NCBI RefSeq assembly: GCF_003073045.1
Contig: NC_037601.1
Coordinates: 3,689,872 to 3,753,871, forward strand
DNA length: 64,000 bases
DNA from: Pomacea canaliculata
Taxonomy: Eukaryota; Mollusca; Gastropoda; Architaenioglossa; Ampullariidae
Reading direction: 5' to 3'
Positions 1 to 13,400 of the stretch are shown here, piece after piece. Numbering within the stretch: the stretch's first letter is position 1; each line of letters begins with the position of its first letter. Under the pieces are notes generated by a model that worked only from the letters and a program-made list of their open reading frames with translations, was not told the origin of the DNA and did not search any database. Made by a program: the position numbers and the translations under genes.

Positions 1-471
1 CCCACAGAACCAAAATATATACCAAGCAAGTTTATCAACTCATTTTACATCATACAGGTTAGTGGGTCTAACGGTCGTTGGACATCTTATGAGCTTTAAA
101 ATAGTCACGTGTTCTCTCATTATTCGGTTACACCTTTGTTTCTATTTTTGGAAAAAAGCGGATGTCTTCTCTAAATATTCTTCCTTCATATGGAAACAGC
201 AAACACTCATTTTTCAGTGAACATGTTCCATGGATTGTCATGGATGCTGTTGTTACAACCAGCGACACATCATTGAGGATAAAAGAATAATCACGAAAAG
301 GCTTGCAATTAAATAGTCAAAGTCCATTTTACTCTATATGTCGGCTTAGTTTTGAATATTCTCTTTGAAACTATCATCCTGCAGCAAAAATTCTCATAGA
401 TAAGCATTTACTATGCAGGTTCCTTTGGGAAAAAAGTTGCTGAAAAAACTCTTGTTTGTATTCTTTTTCTC

Positions 472-488
472 TGTGTGTGTGTGTGTGT
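472..488. repeat. (TG)n microsatellite
   Basis: Short run of alternating T and G, seen directly. Confidence 0.8.
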
Positions 489-2912
489 AAAAATTGAGAT
501 TTTATGTGATAGAGAACGAGAACAAAGCAGAGAAAAATTACAAGGTAATTAAATTCTAAGATTATTTTATGATGCTGTTATCTGTGAAGACAGAGTTCGT
601 GACCTCCCTCAGGTACAGACATGCCACCAGACAGAAGAAGGTGTACGAGGCATGTAGTATGCAGCGTGTACATACTTTCAGAGATGTGTCTGCATGCCTG
701 TCAGTGCACTGTTCAAAGCGAGTACTCGGGGGGAAGAAGGCGGGGTGGCTGGAAATTCCTGATGTATCCATCAGAGACCACAACTACGCATCAGCACTCC
801 AGCCACTTCATCTTTCTGTTTATCGGCATTAGATGTTCAGATCGTCGACAGGCGATAAGAGATTCTCGTGAAACCCAACTACCCCTTGCTGCATGGGCAA
901 CAGTATTGCCCTTTGTAGTTTGCAGGCTTCATGTTGTACAGGGACTGCACCGAAAGGCCAGCACATTGTTTGTCTGGTGTCGGTGCTAGGTAGCTGCTTC
1001 ATCATCGTCGTCGTCTTCAGCATTGACGTTACCGTTATCGTTGCAACCATCACTGGGACAACATGTCTACAGCATGTGTGCATGCGTGCTGAAGTGCTGC
1101 ATCCACATATAATATAACAACTTAAAATTTATAAAGTAGAGACAGCTGAATTGCTTCACCTTCTAGGCCACCCACAAAGCTCACAAAGTGCATTTTAAAA
1201 ATTCTTTGAGCTTGTTTACCAGAGATCCCCCCAAGAATCCGTAGATGTAGGTGAGAAAACATGTTTCTGTTTATGTAAAAAGCATTATGGGCATTTGAAC
1301 TTTATGGAAAGGACTTAAGAATACCCAAGCCCAGGAGACCTGTGGGTATTCAGTTGGTTTCACACTGCCAAGGAGTATATTCAACCCGTTGGCAGTACCC
1401 GGCGAGTGATGTTAACAGCGAAAGTTAATGAAGAAAACTGACATCCGGGGATCGCCGACCACCTGCACACAGGTATGCCATGAACGAGATACCTGGTCAG
1501 GTAACCGTCAGGCTTGGTGTGCATGTGTGAACACGGGTACAACAACGGGGTAAGTGCCGAATTGGCACATGCTGAGCGAGGTAAGTACCCCATTCACATA
1601 TTGCACGAATTATTTTCAGCAAGCCAACAAGTTTGCAGTGAGTCGAGAACAAAGAAACACGAGTATTAAGGATTGTAAAAGCGTGTAAAATGTTCAGCCA
1701 ATGAAATATTACTTTTTTATCTCTCTTACTCCCGGTTCCTTCTTCAGTTTTTTTTTCTCCCTTTTTCACTGTTCTACTAGTCTGCCTGTCTGGATTTTTA
1801 TCTTCATATCAGCCAGAAAATTGAAATACCAGTCAAGCGGATCTGGTATACACATATCTTGGTCTTTTGAGAGACTAGACAGCTCAAAATCATTTTGAAG
1901 GGACTTTCTTGGCCATCATTTTCAGTATATCATTGAACAAACTAAGACAGATTGTAGAACGAGCTTTCCTGTACCCGGAACAGGATGGAGAGAATGAAAC
2001 ACTACAAAAACCGAAATCTCGAGCATGAAACGGTTGTGAAATGTTTAGTCTGCAAAACCGATTCGCAGTACTGAATGACACACACAAAGAGCGCAGGAAG
2101 ACAGGAGGGCAGGAGGGTGAGGAGAAAGTGATGCGCATGTCTCTCGTCCAAAGGGTAGGAATGTCAAAGAATGCTGCGGGCAATCCTTTGTGGTACCTGG
2201 CATTCCATTCCAACCTGGTTCCGACTACTCATCGTTTCTTCACCTTGTTGCACTCTGTCTGCGTTCTTGGACTATCAAGTACCCGACAGCTACCCGATAT
2301 AACAGAGACAAAGCACAGACAGATGCTGACCAGGGGACGGCACTCACACTGCTCTGTTCAACTTGTTTGCACGTGCCAACATCAGTTCTTATGCTCAGCT
2401 TTATTTTGTTATTATTTGCTAGTCAGACCTGATTTACGGCGATACAGTGTAAGCCATCGTTTTAAATGAGAAAAACAGAAACTGGAAAATCCCAAATATC
2501 TCCGAGTAACAGGACAGCTATCCTGAGCTTATCCACGAGCTGCGATCGTCTGAAATCGCGATTATCACACAGCAGGCACCTTGTGAAGACCATGCTCCAG
2601 TAGCTTCACGTGCAAGCCTCGCTTTCTTGTCTCCACAAAGACAGTAGGGGAGATAAGCGGAGGCCAGGTTGCAGAGTTTGGATGTGGCGGGCAGGTTTAA
2701 TCGCGATTCCTTTCCATTCCATTTGCTGCAATGTTCACAGAGTCTGCATGTCAAGTGCAGGGCGTAGCAGTTCTCACCAAAAACTCCTAGCGAGACACAG
2801 AGCCCCCTGGTGTCAGAGTTACACCACGTTTGTCTGGAAGACAGTTCAGTAAAAGTGAGATAACTCCTCCTAAATAAAGGAACAACTGTCAGAATGTACC
2901 CGCAAGCTCAAC

Positions 2913-2938
2913 TTTTTTTTTTTTTTTTTTTTTTTTTT
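2913..2938. repeat. poly(T) tract, 26 T
   Basis: Uninterrupted run of 26 T on the plus strand. It could be the A-tail of a minus-strand retroposed insert, but no body of such an element is recognisable next to it. Confidence 0.8.
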
Positions 2939-5060
2939 GCTTACCTGTCTTTTCTGCCAAGTTTGTGTGAGTATCGTCAGGAACGTATCCTGCGCTGATA
3001 TACTACAACTCCCTGTGGTCTACGGACTGTGGCCGTTGACATCACCTACTCGTCCTGCCACTTTTTAAAAACATATCTTTGGGGTTTAAGGCTACACAAG
3101 GACATACTTGAGAGGTCAACAACAGTGTAAGTAAATTATTCCTGCAGCGTGGTTGTTAGTTCCCATGTACACCACATCCTGCTGGGTTCAAACACTCTGT
3201 GGTGTCTGCTCTTTGTTTTGCCAAGCTTCTGTGTACATCTCGAGTACATACAGGCTGGTCAGTTCAACCTCAACATGGCTGCGAAAAAAATGTCTTCTGA
3301 CGAGAAGACACAAGGAGAGAGGTAAATATTTTACCAACTATTTCTCTCTCTCTCTTGGAATGTTACCTCACAGTTATTATATCAGTCTCCTGTAAACTTG
3401 ACCGCATTTAATTCTTCGCGAGGTTAGTTGATGTTAGATGATGGCGGATGGCACGAACACTGGAGCAGACTGACAGATGTTTGCTTTTTGAACAGATACC
3501 TTACACAAGGTGAAGGACGGTGGAAAAATAACATAATCTACCGTGTGGAAACTGCACCTGCACAACATGCAATGTGTATGGGTATATCATGGAGGACGGG
3601 AGACAAACATGCGAAAACAGGAAGCTTAAAGGTAATCAGGTCACAGAGGCGCGCGCAAGTACATGTACACGCACACCTCCGCGTGCCATAAACACACTAA
3701 TATTTGCATACAGGAACATTAGTGTGTGTGTGTGTGCGTGCACGGGTACAAGTGTCTGTATGTATGTGTGTACTGTCATGTACATCTGACATTAAAATTG
3801 GGCAATAAAAAATTAAAATAAATGATTACAAAACTTTATACCCTTAACTACCAGTATAGGTAAGTGGTCATAACCAAAAATATCCTAACCAAAGTTGAAG
3901 AATAGGTAGACCACGGTATTCGTGGTATTTGCTTCAGTTGAGAATCTAACCAAGCAGAAATGTTGAGGATGGTGTGCCAGGAAAATGCGAGGAGACAATC
4001 CTGACTGACTGGTGAGTTCAGGGTGTCACGTCCCCTGCTCTTGCCTTACAGAGAAAGGCGCCGAGCGCTGCAAACACTCAACAGGAAGTGACGTCGACAC
4101 CGTAGCTGGTAACGTGACTCGCGGAGAATTTTTCTGGCCTCTCCCTCGTCAGGTATCAATAACTTGCTGTTAGCCCGCAGTTCGGCGCGGCGCCTTTGAC
4201 GAACGAGTTCTCGGAGTTCAAACATGTGCAAACAATTGCATGCATGGAAGCCTGGCTCAAGGAAAATATACACAGAGAGCTGCTGGGGTTTCCCATAATT
4301 AGCAAGTTCATTCCATTGCAATCAACAAGAGGAATATTTACACTTGCTTTATTTTGTTGGTTTACTTCAGTCAATATCTGAACTGTGGGGAAAATGTAGT
4401 GTTACTACTGAGTTGGAAATAAATTCAATAACCCTGAAAAAAAAATTAAACTCTTGCTTAAGACAATTTGGTCAAGTATGCTGGGCAGGGAAAAACCCTT
4501 TCCGCAGTCATGAGACTTTTTCTTTGGTTTAAGAAAGAGAGAAATACGATAAAGACGATAGAAGTTGAATGCAGAAGACTATGATTTGTTTCTGGCATAA
4601 AGAGTAAGAGAACAGCTCACAAACAAGCACACAAATTGTGACAGAAATATCTCCCGCAAAAAAATTCAGGTTAATGAAAACATTCGTGTGCTGCTTGGTT
4701 TGGTTGTTTAAGAATAAATCACATTTCAATATTCATTCCATCTGTATTCTTGCGGCAAATGGCGATTATGATGGAGGGGATGGCATTGAGAAAGACCACC
4801 TGTTCATGGGCTCCGCTAACAAAACCATTCTGTTCCCCCTCTGCTTAAACTTGATAACCCCGGAGGTCACGGCTATTTCCCGTCAAGTTCACGTTGTGAC
4901 GAGCTTCTCTCCATGTAGTAGTCGCAGTGGCCAGGGTGCTGGGGGCCATCTGCTCGCTAGTCTTACCTTCGAGCTCAGTAAATGTTTTCGCTAACCGTCG
5001 GCACGTGGGCGTGTCTGGTGCAGGCGCGTTCTTGTACGTGTGCATACGGATGCTTGGGGG

Positions 5061-5123
5061 ATGTGTGTGTGTGTTTGTGTGTGGGGAGGGGAAGAGGGAC
5101 CGTGTGTGTGTGTGTGCTCGCCA
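5061..5123. repeat. GT-rich microsatellite
   Basis: Two (GT)n runs separated by a G-rich purine stretch. Confidence 0.7.
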
Positions 5124-5244
5124 TTAGAACACCCCATCAAGGATTATTCGTCACGCTCTCTTGAAGTTACTTCGGAAAAGTTTATTCACCCAGCATCTAT
5201 TTTTGCAGCGATGAAGCGATAACATGTCAAAACAAGCACCCCTG

Positions 5245-5280
5245 CCCACACCCACACCCTCACCCACACCCACACACACC
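5245..5280. repeat. (CCCACA)n satellite-like repeat
   Basis: Imperfect hexamer repeat of CCCACA with one CCCTCA variant, ending in CACACACC. Confidence 0.75.
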
Positions 5281-6100
5281 TTAGTAGTTTTGCAAAATAA
5301 CACTTGCAGATCATCTCACACAGATCATCGCTCCCCACCCTTGTGCTCTCTTTTTGTCGTCATCGTCGTAGTAAATAAGAATGAGGAATGAAGATGCACA
5401 GCGGATAGAGACAAGAAAAAAAAAGAGAACTCAGTCTAAAAAAGACAGACGAAGAGCTGATTATCTCTGATGAATGCTTTGATGACGAGCGAACTTCACT
5501 GTGCCTGCTGACACCTGCACCAACACATGCGTGAGCACAATCAGGCTTTCTCTCTTACACTCACACTTTGCGATAAATATTATCTACGAAAATATGTTTA
5601 TATATATATAAAACTGAGTGATCTAAAATGAAAATGATATCATGTTTAAATAAAAATAAGAAAGAAGTAAAAAGGAAGGTAGGAGAGCTCTACAAAAGCG
5701 AAATCCAACTACATGAAAGAATTAAGAGCCACAAAATGTAAAGGTAACATTTCTCCCTGTATTACTCCAATACAGAACCTATGAATATCTACATCTTATC
5801 TCTGGTAAACGTTTGACAACAGCTTCACTTCATTTGCTTGTCCACTTTAATTGTTGTCTATTTGATATATAAATAAGCTTACATCAATACTGAAACATTC
5901 TGAAATTTCGTTCATGGCTGATGGGTTCATTTCTCTTTATAAGGTTTAGAAAACAGACTATTCAACTGCTGGCTGTAGAGAACAACAGAACGTTCCAGAA
6001 GACACGGGACGAGCAGCTCACGTGGCCTGTGTACACCACGTGACAGAAACTACTGATGTCCGACCTTGAGACTGTCTGGAGGCCCTGGATTGGCTGGATA

Positions 6101-6228
6101 TCAGACGGCATCACCCTGACAGGAAGATGAATCACGGACCGTTAATCCCCAGGTGAAGCTGGATGCTGATCCTCCCTCCACGAAGAGCTCAACTCGAGGA
6201 GTGCGTGCGCATCGTGTACTTAATGAAC
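6101..6228 (-). CDS. Possible alternative terminal exon of gene A
   Basis: On the minus strand a pyrimidine-rich acceptor ending in TTGCCAG precedes an open stretch of 43 codons that ends in TGA at 6103-6101. It would join in phase to a good donor inside the last exon of gene A (TTTCAG then GTATTT, exon end at 7274). The stretch is richer in GC than its flanks. No counterpart was found in genes B or C and the peptide is not recognised, so it may be chance. The simpler model ends gene A at 7194. Confidence 0.25.
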
Positions 6229-7193
6229 CTGGCAAAACAAACACTTCGGGTAGCTGTAGTCAGTGCGGGTGGATAAGATTCATCGTAATTAACACCTCAA
6301 CATCTCTTAGAAGTGGTTTTCAATAAATTAAATAATGAAAACAGCTCACCTGTTCGGAAGTCGCCAAGGTGGAGAATCAATATTAAATATTGAAGCAAAA
6401 CTTGAGAATGGACTGATTCCGCGAAATATTAATAAGAAAAGAAGAAATGTATTGCCATCCACACAGAGCATTGAGGATGTTGTAAGGCAGCAACAGTCTC
6501 TTCTGTTCGCCTCCATCTTAACACTCACTAAGACCGTAGTCAGTATTATAAAGACCAGAAACTTAGTAAATTCCAAAAAAATATCTTTATTTTGTGATTC
6601 GCCAATGCGCTAGCTGTAATGCTAAACCTGACCAGAATGGTAATTACTGTTTATATGACTTTATTGTGTTTATATTACTTTGTGGTTATGAAGATAAATA
6701 ATATATTCATTTTAATATTTAATTTGAGCCTCTTTCTTTTCTACGTTTCAGAAGCAGTATAAACTTCTGTGAAAAAGTAGCCTGTTGTTGTCATTCCTGT
6801 ACCTGTAAAATCAAATTCGTTCAGTTTAGACAATTAAATAATATCAGATTTTGCCAATGTCAAAAACACACTTGAAAAGAATGATAGTTAAACATACTTC
6901 AAAGAGCGCAGGGGATAGAATGAGTAAACATCAAAACATATTATGTCAGGATTAAAACAAAATTGCTTCATCTTGTTGTTTGTAAACAGTCTGTATCAGT
7001 CTGTAGCGGTGGTGCAGCAACAAAATATAGAGAAAGGAAAGAAAATTTCCGAGATATTCCCTTTTTCAACTAGCTTCCCGTTTTCTCTAAACATTTTACA
7101 TTTTCTACATTTTTTTTTTTTTTTTGTCTACGATCTGTTCTGGTTTTGTCATCATCAACTTGTGGATCGACATGCAACTGCATCTGCATTCAT
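6229..7193. other. 3' flank of gene A
   Basis: Follows the stop codon of gene A. It is AT-rich, with a poly(T) run at about 7108-7125 and minus-strand AATAAA hexamers (complement of 6586-6591 and 6660-6665) that could serve as polyadenylation signals. No conserved exon is seen. Confidence 0.4.
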
Positions 7194-7481
7194 TTAATTG
7201 GATTGTCTGTGGCTCTCTGATAAAAAGAAAGGTAGACGGACGATTACAGGTGTACAAAGCGACAGTAAAATACCTGAAACAGCTTGCTCTTCTTCGTGCA
7301 CAAGAATACCTTTGCGACTCTCAAACAGTAGGATGATCAGTCTGCTGACCTGCTCCACGAAATAGTCATTGAAGGAGCGGCTGCCGGGCCCCCACAAACT
7401 CTGGCTGCCCTTCACCCGAAGACAACCATCTGGTCTTGGACGACTGGGACTCAGCAAAGTGGGACTCAACAACCGGGACAC
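7194..7481 (-). CDS. Gene A exon 25 (terminal)
   Basis: Phase-0 exon after acceptor GGCTCAG. Contains GCLRVKGSQSLWGPGSRS, matching the last exon of copy B. It reads past the point where B stops and adds about 36 codons before the stop at 7196-7194. A donor at 7273 might instead splice to 6228-6101. Confidence 0.75.
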   Translation of the reverse strand: MSRLLSPTLLSPSRPRPDGCLRVKGSQSLWGPGSRSFNDYFVEQVSRLIILLFESRKGILVHEEEQAVSGILLSLCTPVIVRLPFFLSESHRQSN

Positions 7482-10400
7482 CTGAGCCACACAAAGACAT
7501 GCATGATTGTCAGTCACAGGTATAGTATCAGACAACTGTAGCCAGAGTACTCCAGGTCAAACTTTAAAGAATAAAAAATTGATGATCGTACTGGGAATAT
7601 ATATATACCTACACCTACGGATTGTAACTTAAAAAGAATATGTTAACAGGGAGCGCCTGGTCTTAAAATTATCTAAACAATCCCGACGAAGTATGTATTG
7701 AAGAAAACTTGTCCTTTTGCGCACACACACACACATTCATTCAGAGAGAGCTACCCCTATACCAACTAATAAACACATACTTTGTCTGAATGTTAGCTGA
7801 GTCAAGAAAACAATGGCATTAAACACTTTAACCCACCTCACGTTGACCGACGCCAAATCTTGAATGTTTCATGGAACAATATTGTTGCATGGCTTGTTGT
7901 TGTTTTCCTTTCTGTAGTTTATGTGTAAGACATGTTCTAGTGCCTTCATGGTCACGAGACGCTCTTCGTTTTGCAAGTCCATTTTTCCCACCCTCAGTTG
8001 CTTGAGAATATTTTTGTTTTTGAAGTAATGACTCTGTGTCATCTTGGCAATCTTCTCGTCCATAGCAAATTTTTGTCTGCTTGTTGTCACTTTCTTTTCT
8101 TCCTTTTAATTTCTTCTCTAGATTCTGTTCTCTCTCCTTTGTAATGGGCAACTCTAATTCTCTCTCTGCAGAGAAGCTGTTGCACGTATTTTTCGTCCCT
8201 TGCTTTCTCTCACCACAGGTCAAGGGGTTCCTACATCTGGAGCTTCGTGTTGAAGCTGCCTCGGAGACGATGGACAATTTAGATGAACTTTTCATGTTAT
8301 TGTTTTTCATTGTTTTTGCTACGTGCAAGTTCTGATTACAGTTTTTAGCTCCCTTGTCCTTTTGGTTGGTCGGATGTTTAGTTTTTTCTTCATGGTCCTT
8401 GAATGTTTCGGGGTAGACAACACGGGTGCCGTTGCGAATGTCAAACGTCAGCAGGCAACCTACAAAATCTGAAATGTAAAAAGGATTTTTTTATTATTAA
8501 AGTTCATATCTGAAAACAAAACAACTTCCTTTGCGACATCTATTAATGTCTTGTCAATCCACTCAGACGAGAAAGCATCACAGGATGCTAGTAGTCTCCC
8601 CATTGTGGTTAGCTGACCTCACTCTAATGTATTAGTTATTCGCCATGGTAACATCCTCGTTGTCCTTTTTCAACATTTTAATAGTAGAAAAATGTTTGTG
8701 CAATCATTTACTGACATGCACAGACGGACATGCTTGTACGCGTCAAACTCACACACACACCCTAATATGCATAATACACACATGCACACCGTGCGCACGT
8801 CCACGCACACACATACATGTACAGCATAAAAAGGAGAGAAATATGAAGAAGGGATATTGACCGATTAATAATTGTATGGACGAATGGACGGACTGAAGGA
8901 TGGATAGATGGAGGGTGGAATAACTGGTAAGAAAGGAGAAAGGATTCACCTTTCACGTCCTTTTTGTTCACTGGACATAAACTGAAGTCGGAAAGCCGTA
9001 TGTGAAGGTAGTCCGCTGATGGTTCCTCTGGATGAAGAAAGTCCCCAATGATGGGATTCTTGTAGACTTTCAGAAGCTGTGCAACTTTTTCTTGTCTTTC
9101 AGATGCATCAGTATGTGAAAGCCATTCTTCTGAAAAGCTTTAAGCAGATTTGCATATATGCATTTTCGATTCGGCCTATCTAATAAAGTTGTTTTCAATG
9201 TACCCAAAAAAATTAACACGGATTGACCGAGCCATGCGATAGAAATGGTAGAAAAACACATTTAGAGTTATTTAACAATAGTCAACACACAAGAACATTT
9301 CTAAGTCCAGAAATACTCTTTCTTTTCATATATTGTATAGGCTGATAAATACTCACTCTTTCCACATGTTGTACAGAAGGGGCAAGAGACGAATACAGAT
9401 GTCGTGGAAAAGGTCAGGAGTCACTCCGTTGGATGCGAGGTTTGATATTATTTGTGAGGCATTCTTGTCCGTGCAACAGTTCACCTAAAATAAACAACAC
9501 GACTGAGACCGGAATAATAATAACAACAACAACAACAATTATCACCTTCTATAACGCCTTTCTCCAGCGTCCTCCGGAAGGAAAGCGTTCCACATACACA
9601 CAGCAGCGCCCTCACACTATCAAACGAAACTTCATGAGCACACACGTGCATACACATTGCACAGAAAATACAAATGAACTTAATTTATATTGCGCTTTAC
9701 TTACCATCAAAAGCAGGCTGAAATCGTTCTACAAAGGACGATTTCACTGGATTTTTTCGACTTTTATAAACATCGGTAACCGAAATAGTGTTAAACAGTG
9801 CTCATAAAGTGAGAAACGAATCATTTATTTATTTATTTTGCATTGCTCTCGTGCACTGCAGTCGTAACTAAATATAAGTTTTAAACGTTTTGACGGCCAC
9901 CACAGCCTTGAGTACACCTTTAAGTACTGTTCAAGGAACTTCTCAGGGGTTAGTCAGTGGAAACAGTTATTTGAAACGGAAGTCGACATATATTTTCTGC
10001 TTTCTTCCAACATCAAGGGACTTTTCTCCGAGACCGCTACATAAGGCAAAGGGCAAAGACTTGGGAGAAAATCGGAACAATGAAGGGAGAAAACTCGGAC
10101 GCAACGGGCCAGTCAGCAACAACGGACAGTCGGGACAATCAGCTCTTGTGAAAACTCCTACAACCACGTGATCAGAACTAGGGTCATCACACAAAAGGCA
10201 GAATTCAAAGACAAGGCTTGCAGGGCTAGTCGCTCTTCTCATAGTGTATTTACCTGCACTCGTCCTTCTGTCGCTCTCAGTAATGTTTTTACATATACCG
10301 ATATCTTAAAATTTTAAACAGAAGAAGTTACTAGTGGATGAAAGTTGCATTTCAAAAGTAAAAAGATTGCTTTCCCAACTCTGTGTTTGACTAGTCGTGC

Positions 10401-13400
10401 TGTGCTGTGAGGCTAGGTAGAACTTACCTGAATCACTGGGTCGCAAACAGATTTAAAGAAACATTCAACAATGGCACGTGCTCGCATGCCTAGGATTGGG
10501 TTGTCGTTCTCGATTTTAGCCAATATATCCCTCCTTGAGTTCTGGATTGGCCTGTCTCCTGCGGCTGGAGTAAGTTGGTCTGCAATGTCCATTTTCTCGA
10601 ATTGATTGCTGTCCTCGATTTCCTCGTCTTTCTCGACGCTGAGGTAGTAGTTGACGTGAGAGTTAATTTGTTCCTTGTACCTGCATCGAAAACCATTTTT
10701 TCTCAATGCTTTCATTAAAGTAATTAATACTGGTATAATTTTTGTGTTTAAAGTTTTCATAAATTAATTTGTTTATACTATTGAGCAAGAAGAGTTCATA
10801 AGATTTTGAAGTATGACAGTTGTCTGGCAATTGCTGTAACGAATGTGAAAAGGTTGAGGAAATCCTCCTGTGAGCTCCTATCATCTTCTTTTCTTTTTCT
10901 TCCATCTTGTCCAATAAGCTATAAACTTGTCACTGTATTTCAGGTAAAGCATTTATAGGGCAGTCACCACATTGTATGTCTCTGGGCATCTGAAGGTGCT
11001 AAGAATTTCAGCTTACCCTTACCTTTGACCACCTGCAAGACGCATGAAGGCCATGGGTCATCCGTACAGTACGAGAACAAAGAGCTTTGTTAGCACACCC
11101 CAGCCTTCCGCCGTGTTTTCAAATTGTTGTGGCCAACCCAACCTTTATAAGGGATGGGGCTGGGAAGATTAAAGGCTAATGGTGAAGAGCTGTTGGCAAG
11201 TTAGTCACATCAACTCTAGACAGCCTCCCTTACCTGTTGGCTTCCACCCAAAAGCGGAGGTCCGTAGGCAGATTGTTGACTTCGATCAACAGGTTTCGGA
11301 GGGCCTGGCGTGTGTACACTGTGCGCTCGAAGCCCTCAACATCAAGAACTTTAAATGACTCTGCAATATTTAAAAATCACACTGGGAAAACTGTTAATTT
11401 TTGTACCAGACGGGCTAACAGTTCCATCAAAACAAGACTAAATAATTTTATTGAAATTTTAAATCATATGACGAAATTCAAAGGCTCTCTCTTTCTCTCT
11501 CTTTGTTTCTCACCCACTCACTCACAGATTTTTTAATACATGAAAAAATACAAGAGAAAAAGACTGTTCAATAGAATATTCCACAGAGCATCGCATGGTT
11601 TGATCCGTTTTTTTTACATAAAAAATTGAAAAATATCTTAAAATTTATCTTAGAGGTTTTGCAGAGGATTTTGTAAAGTTAATTATTGCTTTAATTATTG
11701 TCAGTTAACTTAAACTTGATCAGAAACTACAATATGGGCACCCACATATAACTTGAATGACAGATGTTATCTCAGTTGTAAAAAGCCTCATGCAGAGAAA
11801 AGTGAATCAGTCAGAAAGGCAGACTAAGTTAGGACATCGCAAATCTTCAAAGATTCTGAGCAGCGGAACCAGGTTATTTTCTACTGAGTACCTGGTTAAT
11901 TCGTTGATATTCTTTCGCAGAATCATTTTTAAACCCAGAACTACACAAAAAATCTTGTTTGAAGTTCAGGTCTGGTCTGACCATGTGACCCCACACGACA
12001 CATTCCTTGTGAAGGACTGTCCCTCAAGGTACTTTAGAGGGCGGTCAAAGCCGCAATGGCCAGAAAAAAATTGGCTTAGGAATGTGAAGAAGTGAACTGT
12101 CGTCCTGTGCAGGACGAACTCTCTATCGCTCAAGAAAGGCGTGAGGAGTGAGCCTAGGGAGCTGCCGGGTATATCCATGTGTCACCAATACCAGTCATAG
12201 GATGAATGAATGAAATGATAACGGATGAAATAATCTATAAGTATATGTGAAACACCACGAGGTCGTTAATAAAACACCAGAAAGGTGTTTGCTGTTCAAA
12301 ATCTATGCACTTAGTGACACTTTTTTCTTTGATTCCAAATGGTCACGGGTAGGCGTGGTGTCTCAGACAGGTTTTAGCACGATGGTTAATAACCGAACAA
12401 ACAGCCCAACGCCGGAACAGAAAATATTCGAGCCGACGATCGAAATGTCCGAGCATGGAGCGGTTCGAATGCCGAGGTACCAGGGTACTTCTTCAAATTA
12501 CGTTTGAGAAATATGTGTGTGCCTGTTATGAGTATAACATATGAAGTGCAGTGAAACGAAATGAATGTGTCACAATATTATTTCAGTATACATACTGTCT
12601 TTCCTCATCTTCGACTTCTGAAGTTCTTGTTTGAGATATATTTCAAACAGTTGTCTCTCATCTGGTATGCGGAGGGAACGCGTGAACTTCAGAAGGCAGT
12701 GGGTGACTTTCCTCCATAAGATCCGCTAAAGAATCGAGAACACAGAAATGACTTGGCAACCAATCTGACACTTGGGGTTGTTGTAACCTAAAGTTGAGTC
12801 GTCGTAATGCAGGAAAAAAAACCTCTTTACATTCAACTGACTTCTCTACACGATTAGTCACAAGTCTAATAAAAAGTAAAGCTGTTATCTAACTTGGAAA
12901 GCTCACACAAAATGATGAAAACATCAAACATCATAAAAAGTTTAATATATAAATGGAACTGACCGTTGGACTCTCTTTGACGGTTTTCGTTATGGAAGTC
13001 CTTTTCAAAGGTATTGTAGTTGCACTGGACACCGGCTTCTCCATCTCCTCCATCTCCTCCATCTCCTCCATCTGTCCTTCCGTGTCTTGATCTTCTGATC
13101 CGTCCTCCTCTTCGTCAGATGCCTCCACCTTCAAGCTAGCTAGTGAGAAATTAGAGTCTTCCAGTTTTTCCTCAACTTCAGTGCATTTTTCAACAATAGG
13201 TGCCGGCTTATCCTGTGGCACAGCTCTAGTTTTAACAATTGGTTTCTTTGGGATAGCCCTGACCAGTTCTTTCTTTCGGACTTGAGGAATGTTGGATAGC
13301 GTGGTAGGGACCAGAGATTTATATTTCGTTCCACGATTTCTTTCTTGTGACAGTTGTCCTCTATCTCCAAGTATGTACTCTGCAAATTCGTCGTCACTTC

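Larger units (their letters stand above)
1..6100. other. Gene-free stretch left of gene A
   Basis: I see no convincing exon on either strand here. Open frames are short, lack family signals and overlap simple repeats. A more GC- and CpG-rich patch at about 4020-4220 could be a regulatory island or a first exon of an unseen gene, but nothing supports a product. Microsatellites and a long poly(T) tract are listed separately. This is downstream of the 3' end of the RGS22-like array. Confidence 0.5.

Noticed and set aside
4046-4321. Minus-strand open frame rich in Arg and Glu in a CpG-rich patch
   Set aside because: No recognisable family, no paired splice sites and no start context.
12330-12490. 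Segment with GGTTCGAAT resembling a tRNA B box
   Set aside because: No matching A box at the right distance and no second copy in the window.
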